From JBFWUM01 sp050247255 (GTDB taxonomy: Bacteria > Acidobacteriota > Vicinamibacteria > Vicinamibacterales > UBA2999): 64,000 nt of DNA. Below the pieces are notes generated by a model. The model ran no database searches, was not told the DNA's origin, and saw nothing but the letters and a program-made list of their open reading frames with translations. The stretch lies in NCBI GenBank assembly GCA_050247255.1, contig JBFWUM010000002.1:134506-198505 (forward strand), given 5' to 3'. The position numbers and the translations under genes were made by a program. Below, piece by piece: positions 51,968 through 59,572 of the stretch (its first letter is position 1; every line of letters starts with the position of its first letter).

Positions 51968-52995
51968 GCGGGAAGGTCGCCGATCGTCCGGACACCCTGT
52001 CTATCCCGTATCGCCAGCCCCGGGAGTACCAGCCGGTGGATGTGGCCCAGCTGCGACCAGGAGGGTCGTACAAACAGCTGATCGCCAGGCGCACCCACTC
52101 GATCGACGAGCTGGTCGCGCGATTCGGCCGCATTCCGGAGGAGCTGCTGACGCCGCGTGCCTGTCCGACCTGCGGCGCCACCGAGGCGCGGCCGGAGCTG
52201 GACAAGGACCACATGGCGCTGGTGCGCTGCGCGTCCTGCGACCTCGTCTACGTGAGCCCGGCGTTCAATGAGGAGCACTACCGCGAGGTCTACGCGTCGG
52301 AGGCGTACCAGGAGATCGTCAAGGACCTCGGCATCAAGAGTCACGAGTACCGCGTGCAGCGGTTCGGCACCGAGCGCGTGACGCTGATGGCCGCGCAGCT
52401 CTCGGTGCCGCGGCCGAGGTATCTGGACGTCGGCTGCAGCACCGGGTTCGTCGTCGAGGCGGCGCGCGACCGCGGTTGGGACGCGGCCGGGATCGACCTG
52501 AACCCGTCGGCGATCGAGTTCGGCCGGTCGCGGGGGCTGGACCTGCGTACCGCGGCGCTCGAGGACGCCGGCTGTGCCGCCGGCAGCTTCGACGCGGTCT
52601 CGCTGTTCGACGTCCTGGAACACCTCATCGATCCGGTGCGGACGCTGCGCGCGGCCGTCAGCCTGCTGCGTCCCGGCGGCATCGTCTTCCTCTACGTGCC
52701 CAACTACGACTCGGCATCGCGCCTGCTGATGGGGAAGGACGCCCACTTCATCTGGCCGACGCACCACCTGAACTACTACACGCCGGTCACGATCCAGGAC
52801 CTGCTGGCGCGCGAGGGGCTGCGCACCGAGTACGTGGCGACCGAAGGGCTCGACATCGTCGACTACCTCTGGTACCGGCGCGAAGTGCACGGCCAGGACG
52901 ATGCCGGCCTCGAGGCGATTGCGGACACGCTGCAGTTCTTCATCAACGCCGGCGCCTACGGCAAGAACCTCCGCGTCATCGCCCGCCGCCCGTAA
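51964..52995 (+). CDS. Zinc-ribbon class I SAM methyltransferase
   Basis: ATG 51964 overlaps the cytidylyltransferase stop; 343 residues. An N-terminal helical part is followed by a zinc-ribbon (ACPTCGATEARPELD, then RCASCDLVYVSP), and an intact SAM domain: YLDVGCSTGFVVEAA, GIDLNPSAIEFG and FDAVSLFDVLEHLIDP. Proteins of this type methylate sugar carbons or hydroxyls in polysaccharide and nonulosonate loci. It is the working counterpart of the degraded protein at 40954-42387. Its place after NeuC/NeuA-like genes may mean it methylates the nonulosonic acid. Confidence 0.83.
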   Translation: MSGKVADRPDTLSIPYRQPREYQPVDVAQLRPGGSYKQLIARRTHSIDELVARFGRIPEELLTPRACPTCGATEARPELDKDHMALVRCASCDLVYVSPAFNEEHYREVYASEAYQEIVKDLGIKSHEYRVQRFGTERVTLMAAQLSVPRPRYLDVGCSTGFVVEAARDRGWDAAGIDLNPSAIEFGRSRGLDLRTAALEDAGCAAGSFDAVSLFDVLEHLIDPVRTLRAAVSLLRPGGIVFLYVPNYDSASRLLMGKDAHFIWPTHHLNYYTPVTIQDLLAREGLRTEYVATEGLDIVDYLWYRREVHGQDDAGLEAIADTLQFFINAGAYGKNLRVIARRP

Positions 52996-53001
52996 CCGCT
53001 C

Positions 53002-54708
53002 GTGAGAATCGCGCTGTCGCTCGTGCATTTCGCGGGGCTCCGCAATTTCGAGCCCGTGGTGCGCGAGCTTGCCGCTCGCGGGCATGCGGTGCACCTGTCG
53101 GCGGAAGAGGAAGATCGGCTGGGCGGCGAGGCGCTGGCCCGCCGTCTCGCCGACGAGTATCCCGCCATCACGTGGGACTACGTGCCGCCGTTCGATGCCG
53201 AGCCGGCGCACCTGACGGCGAGCGCCCTGCGCGTCGGCCTGGACCTGGTGCGCTTCAGCGACCGCCGCTACGGCGACTCGCCCAAGCTGCGGCGGCGCTA
53301 CGGCGAGCGCGCGCCGCGGCTGGTGCACGGCATGCTGGCGGTGCTCGGCCCGGCGCGATCGCAGCGGCTGCTGACCCGCGTCGAACAGCTCCTGCCGCGG
53401 AGCAGCGCGGGCGATGCCTACTGGCGCGCCCATGCACCCGACGTCCTGCTGCTGACCGGGCTGACGTTCTCGCGCTCGCGGCAGCTCGATCACCTCAAGA
53501 GCGCGCGGGCGCTCGGCATCCCCGTCGGGGCGTGCATCGCCAGCTGGGACCACCTGTCCAGCAAGGCGCTGGTGCACATCGCCCCGGACATGGTGATCGT
53601 GTGGAACGACGTGCAGGTTCGGGAGGCCGTCGACCTGCACGGCCTGCCGGCCGAGCGGCTGGTGGCCACCGGCGCGCAGTGCTACGACGCCTGGTTCGGC
53701 CGGACGCCAGATCGGTCACGCGAGGAGTTCTGCCGCGCGATGGGGCTGCGCGCCGACCGGCCGTTCGTCCTGTACGTCTGCTCGGCGTTGACGCCGTCAC
53801 CCGAGCCGCCGGAGCCCGAGTTCATCAAGCAGTGGATCGCGACGCTGCGCCGCGAGCCGGCGCTGCGCGACGTCGGCGTCCTGGTGCGGCCCCATCCGGA
53901 ACGCCTGCGCGAGTGGAACGACGTCACGCTGGACGGGCTCGAGCAGGTAGCGTTCTACGGCAGCAACCCGATCGACGCCGACGCCAAGCGCGATTACTTC
54001 GATTCGCTCTATTACAGCAGCGCCGTCGTCGGCATCGTCACCAGCTCGTTTCTCGAAGCGTGCATCGTCGGCCGGCCGATCCTCACCGTCCTGGTCCCCG
54101 AGTACCGCTCGCACCAGGAGGAAATGGCGCACTTCCAGTACTTGCTCACCGTCGACGGCGGGATTCTGCAGACGGCGGCGACGCTCGAGGAGCATGCGCG
54201 GCAATTGAACGCCGCCATTGCGCAGCAGGGGCGCGATGAACGGAACCGGCGCTTCCTGACGACCTTCGTCCGCCCGGCGGGGCTCGACACGCCGGCGACG
54301 CCGCCATTTGCCGACGCGGTCGAGCGCCTCGGCGCCAGCTCCCCCTCCTCCGATCGCACGCTGGAGGACGCGCCCCGGCTGCGCGGCGTGGTCGCGCGGC
54401 TGGCCACCGCCCTGGGCGCCAGCGACGCCGGCCGCTGGCTGCTGATGGACGAGCGGGACGTCGAGTCGGCGCGCATCGAGCGGCAAAAGGACCGCGCCCG
54501 CGCGCGGCGTGAAGCGGCGTTCGAGGCGCGCCAGCGCGCCGAGTTGGCCGACCGCGACGCGCGCCTGCGGGCGAAGGCGAAGCAGCGCAGTGCCAAGTCG
54601 CGCCGCCACGTCTGGCGGCAGCTGCGCCACGACGTTGCCGTGTTCTACCGGCGCGGGCGTGAAGGGGTCGCGCGGCTCGCCCATCGCGCGCTCGGTGGTG
54701 GGACATGA
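53002..54708 (+). CDS. GT-B-like protein, paralogue 4 of 7, with long basic tail
   Basis: GTG 53002, six bases after the methyltransferase stop; 568 residues. Motifs are present but the most diverged of the seven: SWDHLSSKA, VIVWNDVQVREAVDLHG, VATGAQCYDAWF, LVRPHP, DYFDSLYYSSAVVGIVTSSFLE (GIVTSS replaces GINTSA) and AHFQYL. The last 100 residues are a highly charged Arg/Ala helix (RQKDRARARREAAFEARQR, then RRHVWRQLRHDVAVF). The substitution in the presumed donor loop suggests a different substrate or weaker activity. It is coupled (ATGA) to the formyltransferase gene. Confidence 0.73.
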   Translation: MRIALSLVHFAGLRNFEPVVRELAARGHAVHLSAEEEDRLGGEALARRLADEYPAITWDYVPPFDAEPAHLTASALRVGLDLVRFSDRRYGDSPKLRRRYGERAPRLVHGMLAVLGPARSQRLLTRVEQLLPRSSAGDAYWRAHAPDVLLLTGLTFSRSRQLDHLKSARALGIPVGACIASWDHLSSKALVHIAPDMVIVWNDVQVREAVDLHGLPAERLVATGAQCYDAWFGRTPDRSREEFCRAMGLRADRPFVLYVCSALTPSPEPPEPEFIKQWIATLRREPALRDVGVLVRPHPERLREWNDVTLDGLEQVAFYGSNPIDADAKRDYFDSLYYSSAVVGIVTSSFLEACIVGRPILTVLVPEYRSHQEEMAHFQYLLTVDGGILQTAATLEEHARQLNAAIAQQGRDERNRRFLTTFVRPAGLDTPATPPFADAVERLGASSPSSDRTLEDAPRLRGVVARLATALGASDAGRWLLMDERDVESARIERQKDRARARREAAFEARQRAELADRDARLRAKAKQRSAKSRRHVWRQLRHDVAVFYRRGREGVARLAHRALGGGT

Positions 54709-55526
54709 GCGCTCGATCCGTGCGCGCCATCGTCCTCACCAGCTCGATGCGGCGGCACCAGTTCGTCGCCAACCGCCTGGCCGAGCGCGTCGAGGTCGCC
54801 GGCGTGTGGCTGGAGCAGAAGTCGTTCGAGCCGATGCGCTATGCGGCGTCGCCCGACGATGAGGCGGTCATCCGGCGCCACTTCGACGCCCGCGACGCGT
54901 CGGAGGCCGCGTTCTTTGCGGCGCACGCTGCCCTGCGCGTCGGCGGCGCGGAGGTGACGCGGGTTGGCCCCAACGGCTGCAACGATCCGCAGGAAATCGA
55001 TCGCATGCGGGCGCTGGCGCCGGCGGTCGTGCTGGTGTTCGGCACGGGTCTCCTCAGGCAGCCGCTGATCGACACCTTCCCCGGGCGCATCCTCAATATC
55101 CACCTCGGGCTGTCGCCGTACTATCGCGGCGCCGGCACCAACTTCTGGCCGCTCGTCAACGGCGAGCCGGAGTACTGCGGCGCCACCATTCACTACCTGG
55201 ACGCCGGCGTCGACACGGGGCCGATCATCGCCCACGCCAGGCCGGAGATCGCCGCCGGCGACGGGCCGCATGACATCGGCAACAAGACCATCATCGCTGC
55301 CGCCGACACGCTGGCGGATGCCGCCATTGCCTTTGCTGCCGGGCCGTTGCCAGGCGTTCCGCAGGCGGGCGGCGGGCGCGTCTACAAGCGCGCCGATTTC
55401 TCGGCGGACGCCGTTCGTCGCCTCTACGGGAACTTTTCCAGCGGCATGATCGACCGCTATCTGCGCGATCGCGCCGCGCGCGACGCGCGCCTGGCACTGG
55501 TCACCATGGGAGCGGCGGCGCGATGA
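54705..55526 (+). CDS. Formyltransferase-family protein, probable sugar N-formyltransferase
   Basis: ATG 54705 overlaps the previous stop; 273 residues. The catalytic triad of the formyl-THF transferase fold is intact: N131 and H133 in ILNIHLGLSPYYRG, and D170 in LDAGVDTGPII. The chain ends without the Fmt anticodon-binding domain, so it is not the translation enzyme. Relatives in O-antigen loci (VioF, WbtJ, FdtF types) put a formyl group on 4-amino or 3-amino sugars from N10-formyl-tetrahydrofolate. The two aminotransferases of this locus could supply such amines. Coupled (ATGA) to the deacetylase gene. Confidence 0.85.
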   Translation: MSARSVRAIVLTSSMRRHQFVANRLAERVEVAGVWLEQKSFEPMRYAASPDDEAVIRRHFDARDASEAAFFAAHAALRVGGAEVTRVGPNGCNDPQEIDRMRALAPAVVLVFGTGLLRQPLIDTFPGRILNIHLGLSPYYRGAGTNFWPLVNGEPEYCGATIHYLDAGVDTGPIIAHARPEIAAGDGPHDIGNKTIIAAADTLADAAIAFAAGPLPGVPQAGGGRVYKRADFSADAVRRLYGNFSSGMIDRYLRDRAARDARLALVTMGAAAR

Positions 55527-56467
55527 CGGCCGGCTCGTGTCTCGTCGTGATGTATCACTACGTCCGCGACACGGGCTCCGGTGCGTTCCCCGGCATCCGC
55601 GCGCTGCCGCCGGCGCTCTTCGAGCAGCAGCTCGACTGGCTGCAGGGGCGCCACACGGTGATCGACGTCGAGACGCTCGACGCCGCCGTGCACGCCGGCC
55701 GTCCACTGCCGCCCAACGCGGCGCTGCTCACGTTCGACGATGGGTTCATCGACCACTACGAAGCAGCGTTCCCGATCCTGCGGGCGCGCGGGCTGAGCGG
55801 CCTGTTCTTCGTCTCCGAGAATCCCACCGCCGAGCCGCGACTGCTCGGCGTCCACAAGACGCAGCTGCTGCTGGCGTCGATGGGGGCGGAGGCTTTCGGC
55901 CGCGCCGTGCTCGCCGAGGCGGAGCTGGTGCCGGCGGTGTCCGACGCCGCGCGCGCCGTGTTCGGCGCGGACCACTGGGACGATGCCGGCGATCGCGCCA
56001 TCAAGCAGCTGATCAACTACCAGCTCCCGTTCGACGATGCGGAGCGCGTGCTCGAGGCGATCTTCGCGCGTCATGTCGGCGACAGCCGCGACGTCGCGCG
56101 CGCGCTCTATCTCGATGCCGCGCAGATTCGCGAGATGGCGGCGGGCGGCATGGCCTTCGGCTACCACACGCGCAGCCATCGCATGTTGTCGCGGCTCGAT
56201 GCGCGTGCGCAGCGCGAGGAGATTGCCCCGGGAATCGCCTGGATTGCCGGCCTGACCGGACAGGCGCGGGTGTCGTTCTGTTATCCGTGGGGCGGGCCCC
56301 AGACCTACACCCCCGAGACGGTTGGCATCCTCGCAGACAGCGGTTACTCGCTCGCCTTCAATACCGTGCGCCGGCGCCTGCAGGTCGGCGTCGACGGTCC
56401 CTTCGAGTTGCCGCGGCTCGACACGCGTGATCTGCCGCCGTACACCGACGGTGAGGCGGACGATTGA
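55523..56467 (+). CDS. Polysaccharide deacetylase (NodB-type)
   Basis: ATG 55523 overlaps the formyltransferase stop; 314 residues. It starts LVVMYHYVRD and has LLTFDDGFIDHYE with the metal Asp pair at 72-73, FGYHTRSHRM (metal histidines) and FCYPWGGPQTYT. This is the PgaB/IcaB-like branch, different from the XrtA-type copy at 7776. There is no signal peptide, so a cytoplasmic amino-sugar intermediate is a possible substrate. Directly after the formyltransferase, it could expose the amine that gets formylated; that order of steps is a guess. Confidence 0.85.
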   Translation: MTAGSCLVVMYHYVRDTGSGAFPGIRALPPALFEQQLDWLQGRHTVIDVETLDAAVHAGRPLPPNAALLTFDDGFIDHYEAAFPILRARGLSGLFFVSENPTAEPRLLGVHKTQLLLASMGAEAFGRAVLAEAELVPAVSDAARAVFGADHWDDAGDRAIKQLINYQLPFDDAERVLEAIFARHVGDSRDVARALYLDAAQIREMAAGGMAFGYHTRSHRMLSRLDARAQREEIAPGIAWIAGLTGQARVSFCYPWGGPQTYTPETVGILADSGYSLAFNTVRRRLQVGVDGPFELPRLDTRDLPPYTDGEADD

Positions 56468-56477
56468 GGCGCCAGGC

Positions 56478-58028
56478 GTGAACATCCTGTTCGTCGCGCG
56501 CACCTGCGCCTACTTCCGCAACTACGACCTGGCGTTGCGGGAGCTGGCGGCGCGCGGTCATTCGGTGCACCTCGCCGTCGCGAAGGGCGATTCGTTCGGC
56601 GGCCGGGAGGCCGTGGAGACGCTCGTGCGCGAGTGCCCGGGAATCACCTTCGGCGAGCTGCCCGATCGGGGCGGCGAGCCGTGGGCCGACTTCGCGCGCC
56701 GGCTGCGCCTGGGGCTCGACTACCTGCGCTACCTCGAGCCGTTCTACGACGACGCGCCATTGCGGCGGAACCGCGCCCGCGAGCGGACGCCACGCCTGCT
56801 GGTTGCGCTCGCGGAACTTGGACGCGGCCGCCGGTGGCAGCAGCGCGTGCGGCGCTGGCTCCACGCGGTCGACCTGGCCGTGCCGGTCTCGCCCGTGCTC
56901 GAGGAGTACCTGCGCCAGCGGCAGCCGGACGCCGTGCTGATTACGCCGATGGTCGAGCTCGGCTCGCCGCAGGTCGATTTGTTGCGCGCGGCGAAGCGTC
57001 TTGGGATTCCCACGGCGCTGCCGGTCTTCAGCTGGGACCACCTCGCGACCAAGGCGCTGCTGCGCGAGTATCCGGAGCGGCTGTTCGTCTGGAACGAGAC
57101 CCAGCGCCGCGAGGCGGTTACGGTGCACGGCGTGCCGCCCGATCGCGTGGTCGTCACCGGGGCGCAGTGCTTCGACCACTGGTTCGGCCGCACGCCGTCA
57201 CGTACCCGCGAGGCGTTCTGCGCGCAGCTCGGGCTGCCGGCCGATCGGCCGATTATCCTCTATGCGTGCACGGGGTTCGTCATGGGCAGCCCGCCCGAGC
57301 CGCCGTTCATTCGCGAATGGCTGCAGCGGGTGCGCGGCAGCGCCGATCCGGCCGTTGCCGGCGCCTCCGTGCTGGTGCGGCCGCACCCGTCGGAAATGGC
57401 GGCATGGGAGGGCTTCGATCTCGGTGACGCCGGGCCGCTCGCCTTCTGGGGCGGCAACCCGATCGATCGACAGAGCCGCGACGACTACTTCGATTCGCTC
57501 TATCACTGCGCCGCGGTGGTCGGCATCAACACCAGCGCCTTCATCGAGGCGGGCATTGTCGGCCGCGACGTGCTGGCCATCGTGCCGGGGCGCACCTTCC
57601 ACGACACGCAGGACGGCAGCCGGCATTTCCGCTATCTGCTCGAATCCGGCGGCGGCCTGCTGCAGGTGAGCCGCGATTTCGACACCCACCTGGCGCAGCT
57701 GTCGCGCGCGCTCTCGCGCCGCTCGACTGGGGAGCATCCGCATCGCGCGTTCCTGGAGTCGTTCGTCCGGCCCGCCGGCGTCGAGCGGCCGGCGACGCCG
57801 ACGTTCGTGGCCGCGGTGGAGCAGCTGCGGGGCACCGCGGTCGCGGCGGGCGATCTACCGCGGCCCGGGCTGATCGCACGGTTTGCGCGCAATCGGCTGG
57901 CGGCGTCCGCGGCCGCTCCATCCGGCCGTGCCTGGTGGCTGTCGGCGCTGGAACGTGAGCGTGAGGCGCGGCGCGACGCCAAGGTGCGGAGCAAGGGGAC
58001 GAAGGCCAAGGCGGGGCAGCCGGTATGA
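56478..58028 (+). CDS. GT-B-like protein, paralogue 5 of 7
   Basis: GTG 56478 (VNILFVARTCAYFRNYDLALRE) gives 516 residues; the open frame upstream is a shadow of the deacetylase gene. Motifs: SWDHLATKA, LFVWNETQRREAVTVHG, VVVTGAQCFDHWF, LVRPHPSE, DYFDSLYHCAAVVGINTSAFIE and SRHFRYL. It belongs to the close subgroup with paralogues 3 and 6 and shares with paralogue 3 a 39-base identical DNA segment (56714-56752). The C-terminal tail is short and basic (EREREARRDAKVRSKGTKAK). Coupled (ATGA) to paralogue 6. Confidence 0.77.
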   Translation: MNILFVARTCAYFRNYDLALRELAARGHSVHLAVAKGDSFGGREAVETLVRECPGITFGELPDRGGEPWADFARRLRLGLDYLRYLEPFYDDAPLRRNRARERTPRLLVALAELGRGRRWQQRVRRWLHAVDLAVPVSPVLEEYLRQRQPDAVLITPMVELGSPQVDLLRAAKRLGIPTALPVFSWDHLATKALLREYPERLFVWNETQRREAVTVHGVPPDRVVVTGAQCFDHWFGRTPSRTREAFCAQLGLPADRPIILYACTGFVMGSPPEPPFIREWLQRVRGSADPAVAGASVLVRPHPSEMAAWEGFDLGDAGPLAFWGGNPIDRQSRDDYFDSLYHCAAVVGINTSAFIEAGIVGRDVLAIVPGRTFHDTQDGSRHFRYLLESGGGLLQVSRDFDTHLAQLSRALSRRSTGEHPHRAFLESFVRPAGVERPATPTFVAAVEQLRGTAVAAGDLPRPGLIARFARNRLAASAAAPSGRAWWLSALEREREARRDAKVRSKGTKAKAGQPV

Positions 58029-59572
58029 GGCTCCTGTTCATCGCCCGTCACTTCACGTACTTCCGCAACTACGACGCGGCGCTGCGCGACCTCGCCGCGC
58101 GCGGCCACACGATTCACCTGGCGGTCGAGCGGGAAGAGACGCTCGGCGGGCGCGCCGCGGTCGAAGCGCTTGCCCGCGAGCAGCCGCGCATCACCCTCGG
58201 CTTCGTCCCCGAGCGCCGTGCCGACACGTGGAGCGGCGTGGCGCGGCGGCTGCGGCTCGGGCTCGACTACCTGCGCTATCTCGAGCCGCACTACGACACG
58301 GCGCCGCTGCGGCGCGTGCGCGCCCGCGACCGCACGCCGCGGTTGCTGATTGCGCTCGCCGACCCGCCGCTACTGCGCGGTCCGCGGTGGCGCCGCCTCG
58401 TCGGCCGCTTCCTGCATGCGCTCGACGCGTCGGTTCCGCCGCCGTCCTCGATCCCCGACTTCCTGCGCGAGCAACGGCCCGATGCGCTGCTCATCACGCC
58501 GCTCGTCGATCTCGGCTCGCAGCAGGTGGACTACGTGCGCGCCGCGGCGACGCTCGGCATCCCGACCGCGCTGTCGGTGTGGAGCTGGGACCACCTCACG
58601 AGCAAGGCGTACCTGCGTGACTATCCCGAGCGCGTGATCGTCTGGAACCCCATCCAGCGGGACGAGGCGATCCGCGTGCACCGCGTGCCCGCCGACCGCG
58701 TGGTCGTGACCGGGGCCCAGTGCTTCGATCGCTGGTTCGACCAGCGCCCGTCACGCAGCCGTGAGGCGTTCTGCGCGGACCTCGGCCTGCCGGCGTCGGG
58801 GCCGCTCATCCTCTACGTCTGCTCGGGCCTGATCAAGGGGAGTCCGTCGGAGCCGGCGTTCGTGCGCGAGTGGCTGCAGTGGCTGCGACAGTCCGGCGAT
58901 CCGGTGGTGCGAAACGCCGCGGTGCTGGTTCGCCCGCACCCGTCGCAGACCGCCGGCTGGCAGGACGTGGACCTGCGTGACCTCGGCCCGGTTGCGATCA
59001 AGGGCGCCAATCCCATCGACACGCAGTCGCGCGCAGACTACTTCGACGCGCTCTTTCACAGCGCGGCGGTGGTCGGCCTCAACACCAGCGCGTTCGTCGA
59101 GGCGGCCATCGTCGGCCGCCAGGTGCTGACGGTCCTGGTACCGCGGTTCCATGACAACCAGGACGGCACACCGCACTTCAGCTACCTTCGCGACGTCGGC
59201 GGCGGCGTGCTCCGCGTGGCGCGCACGCCGGCGGAGCATGTGGCGCAGCTGGCGACGGCGCTGACGATGGCGCCGGAAACGGAGCACCCGCACCGCAACT
59301 TCCTGCTGAACTTCGTCCGTCCGCACGGCCTCGACCGGCCGGCCACGCCCGAGTTCGTGGCCGCCGTCGAGCAGCTCGGGCATCTCCCGGTCGCGGCGCA
59401 GGCGGCCCCCTGGTGGGGCGGGACCGTGCGCGTGCTGCTCGGTGCGGCCGCGCGCGCCACGTCGCGGCTGGCCGGCGAGTCGCTGGTGCGATCGCCTCGC
59501 GAGCTCGATCCGGCCCGGCTCGCGCGCATCGCCGAAGCGGCGCGGACCAAGCCCGCGGAGAGAACGCGGTGA
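58025..59572 (+). CDS. GT-B-like protein, paralogue 6 of 7
   Basis: ATG 58025 overlaps paralogue 5; 515 residues. It begins RLLFIARHFTYFRNYDAALRD and carries SWDHLTSKA, VIVWNPIQRDEAIRVHR, VVVTGAQCFDRWF, LVRPHPSQ, DYFDALFHSAAVVGLNTSAFVE and TPHFSYL. It is a member of the paralogue 3/5/6 subgroup. The stretch before the motifs (LGLDYLRYLEPHYD) matches those copies closely. The C-terminal tail is shorter and less basic. Coupled (GTGA) to the methyltransferase-GT2 fusion. Confidence 0.77.
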   Translation: MRLLFIARHFTYFRNYDAALRDLAARGHTIHLAVEREETLGGRAAVEALAREQPRITLGFVPERRADTWSGVARRLRLGLDYLRYLEPHYDTAPLRRVRARDRTPRLLIALADPPLLRGPRWRRLVGRFLHALDASVPPPSSIPDFLREQRPDALLITPLVDLGSQQVDYVRAAATLGIPTALSVWSWDHLTSKAYLRDYPERVIVWNPIQRDEAIRVHRVPADRVVVTGAQCFDRWFDQRPSRSREAFCADLGLPASGPLILYVCSGLIKGSPSEPAFVREWLQWLRQSGDPVVRNAAVLVRPHPSQTAGWQDVDLRDLGPVAIKGANPIDTQSRADYFDALFHSAAVVGLNTSAFVEAAIVGRQVLTVLVPRFHDNQDGTPHFSYLRDVGGGVLRVARTPAEHVAQLATALTMAPETEHPHRNFLLNFVRPHGLDRPATPEFVAAVEQLGHLPVAAQAAPWWGGTVRVLLGAAARATSRLAGESLVRSPRELDPARLARIAEAARTKPAERTR

